This document shows positions 53,444 to 62,433 of a stretch of 64,000 bases of DNA, piece after piece (the stretch's first letter is position 1; the number at the start of each line of letters is the position of its first letter). The stretch is taken from NCBI GenBank assembly GCA_963812965.1, contig CAWEXG010000006.1:1-64000 (forward strand), given 5' to 3'. The position numbers were made by a program, and so were the translations under genes. This stretch comes from DASXMT01 sp963812965 (GTDB taxonomy: Bacteria; Actinomycetota; Acidimicrobiia; Acidimicrobiales; RAAP-2). The notes beneath the pieces are model-generated. The model had not been told where the DNA came from. It saw nothing but the letters and a program-made list of their open reading frames with translations, and searched no databases.

Positions 53444-54970
53444 TCAGATGTGCAACGGGATGCCCTGGGGGAAGGTGAACACATTCTCCGGGTCGTAGGT
53501 CCGCTTCACATCTACCAGCCGGGGGAGATTCGTTCCGTAGTAGGCCGTCTGCCAGTCGTCCAGGGCGGGGTCCGCGAAGTTCTGGTAGGACTGATCGGTC
53601 ACATACGGGCCGAGCGCATCGAAGAACTGGCCGACCCACTGCAGGTTCTCCTCGATCAGCTCTTGTGGGTCGTTCGGACCCCATGACGTGCCGACTACCG
53701 ACAGCCAGGACGCGTCGCGGTGGACGAACGCCGTGGCGTCAGGAGCCGGGCGGCCCATCGCACCTCCCCAGGCGAACAGGGTGAGTCCTACTGCGGTGAC
53801 GTTGGCGCTACCCGGCCACTTCTCGATCCATGTCATGCCCGTCTCGACCAAGGAGGTGTCGAAACCGTCAGGGCCGATGTACGCCGACTTCTCGGTGAAC
53901 CGCCCGACGGGCACGTTCTGAGCGAAGAAGGCAAGGGCTTCGGTGTAGTCCATCGACCGGATCACCTTCTCGGTTGGCGGAGCAGCCGCCAGGAGCGGGG
54001 CCAGCAAGGTCTCGAGCTGATCGACCGGTCCGAAGAACTGGCCCAGGGCCGACACCGACAGGCCGGAGGGGTCCTGCTCCGGCGGGGTGGTGGAGGAGAC
54101 GTCCAGCCCCACGCGAGCCGAGAGCGTATCGGGAGCGGACGCCCGTAGGGCCTGGGCTGCAGTCATGACTGCCGGTGCGTCGCTCCATTTCCATCGGATC
54201 TTGTACGCCGAGAGCTCACCGACCGGCTGGGACTGCAGGACGTAGTCGACGTTGATGCCGAAGTTGCCGCCTCCACCGCCCCGGCATGCCCAGAACAGGT
54301 CGCTGTGTTGGTTGACGTCGCAGACGAGCAGGCGGCCGTCGGACGTCACCACCCTGGTCTGCACCAGGTTGTCCGACGCCAGTCCGTACTTCCGGGAGTT
54401 GAAGCCGAAGCCGCCACCGAGAACGAAACCGCCCATTCCCACCGTCGGGCAACGCCCGTTGGGCACCCCGATGTCGTAACGGGGCAGGGAGGCAAAGAGG
54501 TGACGGTTCTGCACACCTGCTCCAAGGGTGATCCGCTTGGTCGTCGGGTCCACTGCGATGGACCGCATGGACGCCACCGAGATCAACAGGCCTCCGGTGG
54601 CCGAGTAGCCCGCGTAGCTGTGGCCGCCCGAGCGCACCACGAAAGGCACCTCATAATGACGTGCCCACGACACACACCGCTGGACGTCGGTCACCGTGGT
54701 GCATTCGGCGATCGCCTGGGGCTTCACATCGACGTAGCGACGGTTGTAGGGGGGAGCCATCCGCCCGTATCCCGGGTCACCGGGACGGAGAAGCGTGCCG
54801 GTGAGCTGCGCGGCGAGCTCCTGCCATTTCGAGGACGCTGTCGACCCCGAGGCCGAAGAGCAAGAGGACACCCCTGCTCCGACGACACCTGCACTCAGCA
54901 GTACCCCGGCTCCTCGGATCAGCTCCCGGCGGGAAAACGCCATCGAGCGACCATCGGCAGTCTCCTCCAC
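53444..54970 (-). CDS. Secreted FAD-linked oxidoreductase (berberine-bridge-enzyme type)
   Basis: The 508-residue protein has a twin-arginine signal (SRRELIRGAGVLL) followed by a lipobox-like VSSC, so it is exported folded and may be lipid-anchored. The FAD_binding_4 domain shows the His of VRSGGHSYAGYS and the Cys of NGRCPTVGMGG, the two residues that attach FAD covalently in bicovalent members. The C-terminus is the BBE motif YYGTNLPRLVDVKRTYDPEN. Such oxidases act on sugars, alkaloids or polyketides; the substrate is unknown. A likely start is ATG 54943 (MAFSRREL). Confidence 0.85.
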   Translation of the reverse strand: MEETADGRSMAFSRRELIRGAGVLLSAGVVGAGVSSCSSASGSTASSKWQELAAQLTGTLLRPGDPGYGRMAPPYNRRYVDVKPQAIAECTTVTDVQRCVSWARHYEVPFVVRSGGHSYAGYSATGGLLISVASMRSIAVDPTTKRITLGAGVQNRHLFASLPRYDIGVPNGRCPTVGMGGFVLGGGFGFNSRKYGLASDNLVQTRVVTSDGRLLVCDVNQHSDLFWACRGGGGGNFGINVDYVLQSQPVGELSAYKIRWKWSDAPAVMTAAQALRASAPDTLSARVGLDVSSTTPPEQDPSGLSVSALGQFFGPVDQLETLLAPLLAAAPPTEKVIRSMDYTEALAFFAQNVPVGRFTEKSAYIGPDGFDTSLVETGMTWIEKWPGSANVTAVGLTLFAWGGAMGRPAPDATAFVHRDASWLSVVGTSWGPNDPQELIEENLQWVGQFFDALGPYVTDQSYQNFADPALDDWQTAYYGTNLPRLVDVKRTYDPENVFTFPQGIPLHI

Positions 54971-55029
54971 GCCGCCAGTATGGCGTGTCGCCCGCCGTGG
55001 ACCGTTGACCGGGTGCAGTCAACGCCGGC

Positions 55030-55100
55030 TCGGGGCTGTCTGGAAACGATCGGCGACTGGCTGGCCCGGGTCGGCAAGGGACGGCATCACGCCGACCCGA
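55030..55100 (+). pseudogene. Fragment resembling part of the tyrosine phosphatase gene
   Basis: These bases read CLETIGDWLARVGKGRHHAD, clearly related to RLETLGEWLVRIHEGRRHAD of the phosphatase at 48496-49047. No other part of that gene lies next to it. It is a remnant of a paralogue. Confidence 0.5.
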
Positions 55101-55170
55101 CGCTTAGCAAGAGGAAACGCCGCAACCGACCTCTGAGTCTGCTGGAATGGGCGAAGACCGAGAGTGAGCT

Positions 55171-55924
55171 TTATCCCGACATGATGTCGAGCGCTGCCCG
55201 CCCTTGGAGACGATCCGAAGTCCCGATCCCATCCCATGCGACATCGCCATCGTCGACGAGACGATTGACCAAGCTAGCGAGCAGGGAGCGATCCTCGGCT
55301 GACAACTTGTCACGAGCTGAGATGGGTTCGTCGACGACACACAACATGCCAGCGACATCTTGGATATGCCGAGGTTGATCGGCTGTCCGAGGGTCCACCG
55401 CTGCTGCGGCCTTCACGACGATGGCACCAGGTAAGAGGGGTAATCGGATATCGATATCGGCGTACTTCTCGTCGTAGGTGATTCGCACTGCTTCGGAGAT
55501 CTCAAGTGCACGACGTCCGCCCGGGATGGCAAGACTGCGCACACCACTCGGCGTTTCGAGTTGTTCGTCGCTAGCGTCGTCTGGACAAAGGATATCGATT
55601 TGACCTGTGCCACTCACGAACGTACATCGAGCAAACTCTTCGCCTCCCCACGGTTCAAGCGGTTTGAAGCCGAACTGCTGGAGTTCGTTAGCCACCTTGG
55701 CCACGGTGCCCGGATTGGCGCAGATGTCGACCAGCACATCGGCATCTTTGGTCTGCTCGGCTCGATCAACTCTTCGGCCGGCATCGTGGGTGGGCTGCGA
55801 GCACCATCATCCCGCCAACCAGACACCACTTTTCGATCGGTACCTTTACAGAAAGGTGGCACAATGCACGCAGCACTTGGTGGTGGCGCGGGAGTAGCTG
55901 ATCGCGTAAGTCGATCTCATGCAC
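55171..55924 (-). pseudogene. AbiEii-like nucleotidyltransferase, one frameshift
   Basis: GTG 55924 begins with HEIDLRDQLLPRHHQVLRAL and EKWCLVGGMMVLAAH (nucleotide-binding GG motif). After a one-base insertion near 55785 the protein continues with DAGRRVDRAEQTKDADVLVD (the catalytic D-x-D) to the stop at 55171. The uninterrupted part is 55171-55737. The start overlaps the HTH gene stop by 8 bases. The pair resembles HTH/nucleotidyltransferase TA modules in which the transferase is the toxin. Confidence 0.65.
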
Positions 55925-56567
55925 GAAGGCGCCCACCAACAAGGCGGTCGAGCAAGGTGTCAGCAGCGCGGTCCTGGCTATCGGCGAGATCAAGCCAAGC
56001 TACCCACCCGTCAACATACCGCTGCCCGACGCCAAATGGCCAGGCATTGTCGTCAACCACATGGAGGTGAGTATTTGCGCCTTCAAGCACTTCACGCGCG
56101 GCATAGGTTGCCAACACACCATCGAGATCGCTCTGACGTAAGTATCCATCAATCGCGTCCACCGGATCGACTGGCGCTCCAACCGCTTGCGCAGCATCCC
56201 GCCCACCGAGCACGAACCGTTCGTCGCTGGACAGACGCCGAAGCAGGCTTGGATGGACAAAGACGTCGACATGTCGCGCTCGGGCCCTAAGCCGTCGACG
56301 CTTCTGGTCAAGTACAGACAGATTCTGCGGGTTCTTCCCATGAATCTCTTCGACGATCGCCTTCCACGCTGACCGCTGGGCAAGTGGGCGTCCGGCTTCC
56401 CGCCACATGTTGTGGTCAACCAGACGCAGCGAGGTGACCGGGACAGACCATTGCCAGCCCAACCGCTCGGCCGGCAGTCGTCCGGATTGCACCAACGCTT
56501 CGGCACGACGACGTGAGACGCCAAGTCGGTCAGCTGCTTCTCCAAGAGTCAGTCGGTCTCCAGGCAC
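55917..56567 (-). CDS. HTH antitoxin-like protein paired with a nucleotidyltransferase
   Basis: The 216-residue protein has an excisionase/MerR-type helix-turn-helix (LTLGEAADRLGVSRRRAEALVQSGRLPAERLGWQW, residues 6-40). A C-terminal domain (DAIDGYLRQSDLDGVLATYAAREVLEGANTHLHVV) is of a kind found in regulators next to AbiEii-like transferases. The palindrome at 56573-56598 just upstream is a likely self-binding site. The reading frame is intact. Confidence 0.7.
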   Translation of the reverse strand: MPGDRLTLGEAADRLGVSRRRAEALVQSGRLPAERLGWQWSVPVTSLRLVDHNMWREAGRPLAQRSAWKAIVEEIHGKNPQNLSVLDQKRRRLRARARHVDVFVHPSLLRRLSSDERFVLGGRDAAQAVGAPVDPVDAIDGYLRQSDLDGVLATYAAREVLEGANTHLHVVDDNAWPFGVGQRYVDGWVAWLDLADSQDRAADTLLDRLVGGRLRA

Positions 56568-56572
56568 GGCAG

Positions 56573-56598
56573 TTATTATACCAAGTTAGGAATAATAA
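56573..56598. promoter_or_regulatory. Operator palindrome of the HTH/nucleotidyltransferase operon
   Basis: TTATTATACC and GGAATAATAA (10+10, one mismatch) flank AAGTTA. The element starts 6 bases upstream of the HTH gene start and carries promoter-like AT-rich sequence. Confidence 0.55.
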
Positions 56599-56721
56599 AT
56601 CACTACCGCAGAACGTTGCCGGTGGCGTCCATTGGAGGGATACATGTCTGTGAACACCACAAAATAGCAATATTCGTTATTTTATGTAGATAAATGACAT
56701 ATAGGCGGGTAGACTTTCGCC

Positions 56722-57427
56722 ATGAGTCCGGGATCGACGGCCACCAAACGCATCCCCATCAGCAGTCTCCCCGACCACCTGTTGTCGGTCGGCACCTACG
56801 CGTTCACGGTGCAGGACGCCGCCCATGCCGCTCAGATCTCGGCGACCAGTGCCTTGCCTGCTCTGTCCCGCCTGGTGAAAAAACACCACGCGTTTTCAGC
56901 CCCACCCGTGGTCTCTCTACCTGGCGATCCCTCCCGAGTACCGGTCATGGGGAACGCTGCCCGGCGCATGGTTCATCGATCCGATGATGGCTCACCTGGA
57001 GCGCTCCTACTACGTGGGACTGCTGTCGGCTGCCGAACAGCATGGCGTCGCGCACCAACGACCACAAGCATTCCAAGTGGTCGTCAACCGGGAGCTCGGA
57101 ACCGGAGCTTCGGGCGGGTCCGGCTCCGCTTCTTCACCCATGCCAACCAGCTCTCTCCCCGTCCAGCCGGTGAACGTCCCGACGGGAACGATGGCCGTCT
57201 CCACCCCGGAGCTCACCGCTTTCGATCTGGCTCACCGACCCACCGACGGCGGTGGACTCAACAACGTGGCCACCGTGGTCGGTGACCTGGCCAGTGAGTC
57301 GCTCGACATCGAGAAGCTCTGCATGCTTGTCGAGCACTTCCCGTTGGCGACGGGGCGCCGTCTCGGTTGGCTCTTGGAAGAGCTCACCGACCTCAGCGTT
57401 GATCTACTTGCCGAAACGTGTCTGTGA
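56722..57427 (+). pseudogene. AbiEi-type antitoxin, one frameshift
   Basis: ATG 56722 starts a protein with a short N-terminal HTH (YAFTVQDAAHAAQISATSALPALSRLVKK). Near 56908 the frame shifts, and the AbiEi domain continues as SLYLAIPPEYRSWGTLPGAW, ERSYYVGLLSAAEQHG and TPELTAFDLAHRP to the stop at 57427. With one base changed it would be about 235 residues. The usual AbiEii partner follows at 57528 only as a fragment. Confidence 0.7.
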
Positions 57428-57527
57428 CAGGCAGCGAGCCAGCCAAGCTCGATCCACATGGTCCACGCCGGGGGCATGTGGACAAACGATGGTGTCTCCG
57501 TATCAATGCTGACGTGGAGCCTGACCG

Positions 57528-57719
57528 TTGATCCCCCAAGCAGCAATCGCGGAATGGTCGCAGCACGTCCAGTGGCCGAGCCCAGACCAGATCGAACAAG
57601 ACCTGGTCCTCAGCCGACTCATCCTTGAGATCGCCTCGCAAACGGGGCGGAAGATTCGCTGGTCGCCTCAAGCCCTGGCTCTTTCGGTGCTCAATACGCT
57701 ATTATCGCTACGTGACTAG
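57528..57719 (+). pseudogene. AbiEii toxin, N-terminal stump
   Basis: The frame reads MIPQAAIAEWSQHVQWPSPD and QIEQDLVLSRLILEIAS, the typical beginning of an AbiEii nucleotidyltransferase. It then turns into unrelated sequence before the GG-T and D-x-D active-site motifs. About 35 codons are original. The toxin of this AbiE module has been lost. Confidence 0.65.
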
Positions 57720-58272
57720 AACGTTGACCGCTGGTGACATAGCCAGAGAGCTCGGGGTCCGGCCGGTGACCGTACGCAAGTGGGCGACAGAAGGACGCAT
57801 CCCGTCCGATCGGACCGTCGGCGGGCACCGACGCTTCTCCCTCGAAGAAGTTCTGGCTGCCAGGAGCGGGCACGCCGCTGCTGGTCGACGAGCTGGCGCC
57901 GTTCTTGGGCGGCGAGACCGACCGGTGGGCGGTGAAGCCGCTCAACGTCACGATCTTCGGCTCGGTGGCTCGCGGCGACGAACAGGGCGACTCGGATATC
58001 GATCTCTTCGTCGTGCTCCCGACGTTTCGCTCAGCGAGACATCGCCGATCCTTCGGCGAGCAGATGGTCGAGCTGCACTTCGCCATCGACAATCTGTTCC
58101 ACCGTGACCTCAGAGAGGTAGAGCTCGATCTCGAACAGCTCGAGCGTGTCGCTGGGGGCCGGCCGGTCTTCTCATTGACGTCCTCGAAGAGGGCGTGTGT
58201 GTCTCGGGAACACCCCTTTTAAACCTCCTTCTCCCGATCGTGGAGCGCATGGAAGGTTCGGGTGCCGCGTAA
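57712..58272 (+). pseudogene. HTH-MNT nucleotidyltransferase (antitoxin type), two frameshifts
   Basis: GTG 57712 begins a MerR-type HTH (LTAGDIARELGVRPVTVRKW, ATEGRIPSDRTVGGHRRFSL). After a shift near 57860 it runs as TPLLVDELAPFLGGETDRW and the transferase motif GSVARGDEQGDSDIDLFVVL. A second shift near 58165 leads to LIDVLEEGVCVSG and the stop at 58272. This is the same HTH-MNT design as at 3515. A HEPN-like frame follows at 58290. Confidence 0.65.
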
Positions 58273-58289
58273 ACAGCGTCGGAAACCTG

Positions 58290-58789
58290 GTGGACGCGAT
58301 GAGGCGGCGAGCCGGTTCGAACGCGGCGCGGAGATTTTCTCGACTCCGCGAAGCATGCGATTACCACTGGCTGGTGGAGAACGGCGGTGGGCCAAGCAGC
58401 AGAAGCAGCGATTGCTGCCGGCGATGTGATCGGCTACGCCACTCTCGGCGAGCGCTCGGCTTCATCCGACCACCAGGCGGCTCTCGATGTTCTTCGCCAG
58501 TCGGGTGAGGACGCCGGGATGCTCGACGACCTCCGTTGGTTACTCGCCCAGAAGAACCCGGCACAGTACATCGAGAACTGGCCGGGGATGGCGCGGGCTG
58601 GCTCAGGACGCGGTCACTCGGGCACAGCGCCTGGTGCACAGGGCGGGCGTCGCCTTCGCCAGGGCAGACGCATCCGTCTGGCCCTTACCGGCTCCTACGA
58701 CCGACCCCCTTGTGGCAGCCGTGAAACGAGCACCGACACCAAAGCCGGGCCAGAGGTCTGGACACGCACGCCCCGGGCATCCACGCTGA
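58290..58789 (+). pseudogene. HEPN-like toxin partner, two frameshifts
   Basis: GTG 58290 reads VDAMRRRAGSNAARRFSRLR. After a shift near 58387 it continues with AAEAAIAAGDVIGYATLGER, SDHQAALDVLRQSGEDAG and LRWLLAQKNPAQYIE, the last being typical of HEPN proteins. A further shift near 58595 gives LAQDAVTRAQRLV. MNT and HEPN genes form TA pairs, so this is the expected partner of the preceding gene. Both are broken. Confidence 0.5.
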
Positions 58790-58814
58790 CCCCCGGTTCT
58801 GTGCTGCCGTAAGA

Positions 58815-58869
58815 GCCGCACCCCGGTCCCAGAGGAGAGACTCGCCGCCGCACCTGCCGGGGGGCACCA
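58815..58869. repeat. Dispersed repeat, copy 2
   Basis: This is the partner of 49075-49128. It is followed at 58880-58917 by a short stretch similar to the last codons of the tyrosine phosphatase gene (VELVALPRPL against DELVALAWPF), although in the first locus the repeat follows the phosphatase end. This suggests rearranged remnants of one segment. Confidence 0.5.
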
Positions 58870-58943
58870 GGGTCATCGTCACGTCGAGCTGGTGGCCCTG
58901 CCCAGGCCGCTCTGACAGCAGTAGATGTGCCAGTCTGGAAGCT

Positions 58944-59414
58944 ATGGCCGTCATGTCGCAGCGACCCGCGCCGGAGCACAGAGGAACGATAGTCAGCATT
59001 GGCTACGAGGGTCGGGGCCTCGATGACTTCCTCGCCACCCTCACGGCCAATCGCGTCCAGGTACTCATCGATGTCCGTCTGACTCCCATCTCCCGAAAGA
59101 AAGGTTTCTCGAAGACAGCTCTGTCGGAGGCGCTGGCAAGGCTGGGAATCGAGTATCGGCACGTTCGTGAACTCGGTAACCCAAAGGAGAACCGCGCCGC
59201 ATTTCGAGGTGCAGGCGTCACGACCGGAAGACGTCGCTACCTAGCGCACCTCCATAACGGGTCACGCACTGCCTTGGATGAAGTGGTAGAACTTGCCCGA
59301 GCAGAACGGATCGCCCTGCTGTGCGTCGAGCGCGACGATCGGCAATGTCACCGAGGATGTATCACCGATCAAGCTCAGGAGGAACACCCTGCTCTTTCGG
59401 TACACCGCGTCTAA
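58944..59414 (+). CDS. DUF488-family protein
   Basis: The 156-residue protein has the DUF488 core: TIVSIGYEGRGLDDFLATL, VQVLIDVRLTPISRKKGFSK, LGIEYRHVRELGNPKENR and ALLCVERDDRQCHRGCI with two Cys and a His. The biochemical role is unknown; the Cys/His pattern suggests a metal or thiol function. Start ATG 58944 or 58953 (MSQRP). It is intact. The 450 bases after it contain only short frames without family resemblance. Confidence 0.8.
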   Translation: MAVMSQRPAPEHRGTIVSIGYEGRGLDDFLATLTANRVQVLIDVRLTPISRKKGFSKTALSEALARLGIEYRHVRELGNPKENRAAFRGAGVTTGRRRYLAHLHNGSRTALDEVVELARAERIALLCVERDDRQCHRGCITDQAQEEHPALSVHRV

Positions 59415-59876
59415 CGCTTCGGCCAGAAGACCCCGAGGACGAGGAAGCTCTGAGGATGTTGGTGCATGTTGCCAACAAAGAAGCGGGTGTCTCTGTCTGG
59501 ACCGCAGAGGTCCTCGAGCCACCTCCGCCTGATCCGCTCGACGAAAATTAGTCGGGTAAAGCTGCCGCCACTTCCGATAGGCCGCACTGATCTCCCAGTC
59601 GATGATCCCTTGGCGGTGCCCATTACAGACGGGGTCCTCGCAGAGGTAGCGGTAGAGGAACCGGTGCGGAGTTCACTTCGAGAGGAACGAGAGAAGGTCC
59701 GAACAACCTCTGCTGTGCAGCAGCCGCTTCGACACGTTGCTGCTGAACCCGAACCTCTTCAACATCACGCTCTTCGACGATAACGTCGATCACACGGCGA
59801 GGCCGGACGACGCTCAGTGACGTTCCGTTGAATCCGCCACTGAGGATCGCTATGAGTCATTGCGACGAAGCCACCA
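59415..59876. other. Gap between DUF488 and an XRE antitoxin
   Basis: One plus-strand frame (about 59417-59551) has coding-like composition (PEDPEDEEALRMLVHVANKE) but no start codon, and could be a remnant. Nothing else is supported. Confidence 0.25.
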
Positions 59877-59900
59877 GATAATAACAAGTGTGTTATCATC
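59877..59900. promoter_or_regulatory. Operator palindrome upstream of the XRE antitoxin
   Basis: GATAATAACA and TGTTATCATC (10+10, one mismatch) flank AGTG. It lies about 80 bases upstream of the antitoxin start, with a 25-codon frame (59935-60012) in between where a HigB-type toxin gene would be expected. Confidence 0.5.
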
Positions 59901-59979
59901 ACGTCAGGACATCAGAACCGCTTCAGGAGATCTATGGCGATTGTCGACTTGCTTGCTGAAGTGGAAACGGAGGATGAAG

Positions 59980-60297
59980 ATGACCACCCCACGCATCACG
60001 ACGGCGAGTGAATCGCTCAAGAAGCGACTCCGTGACCCGGAGTTCCGCCAGGAGTGGGAACGCACGGCCTTGGCGCGTGCCATTGCCCTCCGTCTCGTTG
60101 AGTTCCGAGCAGATAACGGTCTCTCTCAGAGTGCTCTTGCCCGGAAGCTGCAGATGCAGCAGCCCGCCATCGCCCGGCTGGAAGCGGGCGATCACAACCC
60201 GAGCGTGGACACGCTGATGCGGCTTTCCCAAGGGCTCGGGATCGACTTTCGTATCGACATCACACCCGAGCACGTCGAGGTCAAGCTGACGGCGTAG
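59980..60297 (+). CDS. XRE-family antitoxin (HigA-like), apparently orphan
   Basis: From ATG 59980, after AACGGAGG, the 105-residue protein has a full XRE HTH at the C-terminal side (NGLSQSALARKLQMQQPAIARLEAGDHNPSVDTLMRL) behind a helical N-terminus (ESLKKRLRDPEFRQEWERTA). This design is common in antitoxins translated after a HigB/RelE toxin. Here no toxin is found upstream or downstream, only a 25-codon frame. The tail ends ITPEHVEVKLTA. Confidence 0.75.
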   Translation: MTTPRITTASESLKKRLRDPEFRQEWERTALARAIALRLVEFRADNGLSQSALARKLQMQQPAIARLEAGDHNPSVDTLMRLSQGLGIDFRIDITPEHVEVKLTA

Positions 60298-60300
60298 GTG

Positions 60301-60342
60301 CAGGCACTATAGGAAGAGGCGCAGGCACTATAGGAAGAGGCC
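60301..60342. repeat. 21-base tandem duplication
   Basis: CAGGCACTATAGGAAGAGGC plus one base occurs twice in tandem (60301-60321, 60322-60342), just after the XRE gene. It looks like a simple slippage duplication. Confidence 0.7.
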
Positions 60343-60378
60343 GGGGTCGAAAAGCACCACGGAAAGACGGTTGACCCA

Positions 60379-61239
60379 TCAACCGGGCGAGTCGAGACCG
60401 TCCGGAACGTCGTTCTGGCCCGATCCCAGCCCTTTGAGGTGGTCGGGCGCTTGCTGGTGCGTACCACCCCCGGCCACCAGGTGCTCCTCGATGTGACCGA
60501 GGCGCCGGTCCAGGGCGCTGAGCGTCTCCAGGATCCCCGACAACGTGGGATCCCCGACCACAGCGTCATCCTCTCGGTGCCCGTTCGGACTGAGAAAGCT
60601 TGCTGCGACGTTCGCTGTTATCACCGCCAGGATGAGGATACCGATGAACATGATGAGCACGGCGGCGATGCGCCCGGGAGTGGTCACCGGGAAGAAGTCG
60701 CCGTAGCCGACGGTGGTCACGGTCACGATCGACCACCACAGCGACTCCCCGAAGGTGTGGATGTTCGACCCCGGGGCATGGCGCTCGTAGAGGAAGACGA
60801 CCATCGCACCGTTCAACACCAGCACCGATGCAGCGGCGAGGAAGTACACCAGGTGGCCGCGTCGAAAGACCGTACGGAGCAGCCGCAGGCTGAAGATGAC
60901 CCGAACCGGAGGGAGCACCACGGCAGCCACTCCGAGCGGGTGGGTCACGACGTAGCGCAGATGCCGTCGAGCAAGCCTCGCCCGGATGGTCATATCGACG
61001 CCGTAGATGACCGAGAGGGCGATCCGAAGGACGAACACGTTGTTCGACGCTGCGCCAAAGTCCCCGGGAGGGACCACCACCAGCCATATGGTGAGAAGGG
61101 CCAGCACGTTGAGCCAGGTCTGGCTCTTGGCCATGTAGGCCGAGAGCCGGCCCGTCGGGTCCAACTCGTTCAGCCGATCGTGCTCGTCATGTTCGGGGCT
61201 GGGGCCTACGCCTGCGTCGTTCTGAGTCATCGTAACCAT
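60379..61239 (-). CDS. Voltage-gated-type potassium channel
   Basis: The 286-residue protein has membrane segments (TWLNVLALLTIWLVVVPPG, LRIALSVIYGVDMTIRARL, THPLGVAAVVLPPVRVIFSL), an Arg-rich S4-like part (LRLLRTVFRRG) and the pore with selectivity filter TVTTVGYGDFFPVT, then the S6 helix and a soluble tail with a coiled coil (LSGILETLSALDRRLGHIEEHL). It conducts K+ across the cytoplasmic membrane as a tetramer. It is intact and monocistronic. Confidence 0.88.
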   Translation of the reverse strand: MVTMTQNDAGVGPSPEHDEHDRLNELDPTGRLSAYMAKSQTWLNVLALLTIWLVVVPPGDFGAASNNVFVLRIALSVIYGVDMTIRARLARRHLRYVVTHPLGVAAVVLPPVRVIFSLRLLRTVFRRGHLVYFLAAASVLVLNGAMVVFLYERHAPGSNIHTFGESLWWSIVTVTTVGYGDFFPVTTPGRIAAVLIMFIGILILAVITANVAASFLSPNGHREDDAVVGDPTLSGILETLSALDRRLGHIEEHLVAGGGTHQQAPDHLKGLGSGQNDVPDGLDSPG

Positions 61240-61534
61240 GACCTCCCGTATCTGACGGGGACGTTACGGAGCACAGAGCGCATTATTCGACGCTACCCTG
61301 GCGAGGCCTCGGCGAGGTCGACCGAAGAAAGATAAGCCTGGGGCGGCAAACGGCGTTCAGGGGAAGCAGGGTACACACCAAAGCGCGGGTCACAGTCTTC
61401 AGAAGTTCGTACTGCCCTCTGGCCACGTGTTGACCGTTTCAATCGATGAGGATGTGTTGAAGCTCAACCGACTCGATGGAGACCGGCGAAGATCCGGACA
61501 GCGTTAAGAACGGTGAGGGTAAGCAGCCCTCGAA
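61240..61534. other. Intergenic stretch, nothing recognised
   Basis: These 295 bases lie between the channel gene start and the DUF3800 stop. Short frames (for example VSIDEDVLKLNRLDG) have no support. The channel promoter must be here. Confidence 0.25.
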
Positions 61535-62365
61535 CTAGCCGTTGAGCCGTTGGTCGCATGGCTTGCAGTTACAGACCTGGCGAGCAAAATCGGGCGTTAC
61601 ATGTATCAGTCCGTGCATTTGTCCATTCGCGTGGTCGAAGTGCGGCCAGAGGTCGGAGATCCAGCGCTCGTCTCTCGGTTTTGGCGTCAACCCGTAGTAC
61701 CGCCACAGCGCCCATGCCACGAAATCCGCTACTTGCAGTAGCCGAGTCGCTCGTGAATCGGCAAATAGTGGGACGTGGGCCATGTTGTTGAGCTTGCCGA
61801 CGCGGCCCGCCACCTCTTGCCAGTCGCTGGTCCATAGTTGGATCCGCCGCTCAAGGTTTGCCTTTGGTCGGATCTTTGGCTTCCGTTCGGGCTTTTTCAG
61901 CGGAGTATCGACGACGATTCGATCGTGAATGACTAAACCAGCTTCGTGGCGATCGCTCACCCGATTGACTCGATCGAGCATCTCGTCGAACTTGTTGAGG
62001 ACCAGCTCGTACGCCCGCTCTTCCCGGTCGCGGTACGTCGTGTCGACCACGGCGCCGAACATTGCCATTGGACGGGAGGGGTCAATTGGAGAGTAAGTGG
62101 AGATCGTTTGGAACATTCCTCCAAGGATCTTCATCCTCACGTTCCAGGGAACTGCCGACCAGTCATCCTTTCCGCCTTTCATGTCCTTCGCATGGAGCTC
62201 AAAGTTCTCAGCGTTCAATCCGAGCGGCGCTAGTCGGTACGTGAGGCCCGATTCGATACGCTTCAGCAAGTGAGCAGCGTCGAGTTCGTGGATGGCAACC
62301 CCGCCAAGGATGAAGGCCGGCGACGGGCTGTGGGTGCCCGACTCATCCAAAAACAAGAGATACAT
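61535..62365 (-). CDS. DUF3800-family protein
   Basis: The 276-residue protein starts MYLLFLDESGTHSPSPAFIL with the conserved D-E-S motif, has GLVIHDRIVVD in the middle and LLQVADFVAWALWRYYG near residue 225 with further acidic residues. DUF3800 has an RNase-H-like fold and is often found in mobile or defence-related DNA, but its activity is not established. A perfect 30-base palindrome lies 39 bases upstream of its start. Confidence 0.8.
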   Translation of the reverse strand: MYLLFLDESGTHSPSPAFILGGVAIHELDAAHLLKRIESGLTYRLAPLGLNAENFELHAKDMKGGKDDWSAVPWNVRMKILGGMFQTISTYSPIDPSRPMAMFGAVVDTTYRDREERAYELVLNKFDEMLDRVNRVSDRHEAGLVIHDRIVVDTPLKKPERKPKIRPKANLERRIQLWTSDWQEVAGRVGKLNNMAHVPLFADSRATRLLQVADFVAWALWRYYGLTPKPRDERWISDLWPHFDHANGQMHGLIHVTPDFARQVCNCKPCDQRLNG

Positions 62366-62403
62366 TTCCGCCCTTCCGTCACTGAGGAACTTGGCCCAGA
62401 AAG

Positions 62404-62433
62404 GTCGAGTGCCGCCCTAGGGCGGCACTCGAC
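62404..62433. promoter_or_regulatory. Perfect 30-base palindrome upstream of DUF3800
   Basis: The two 15-base halves (first half GTCGAGTGCCGCCCT) are exact complements with no spacer. It could be an operator, a cruciform, or a hairpin ending transcription coming from the right. No T-run follows on either side. Confidence 0.5.

Noticed and set aside
60301..60342. Tandem 21-base repeat as an origin iteron or regulatory array
   Set aside because: Only two copies, no replication gene nearby; a slippage duplication explains it.
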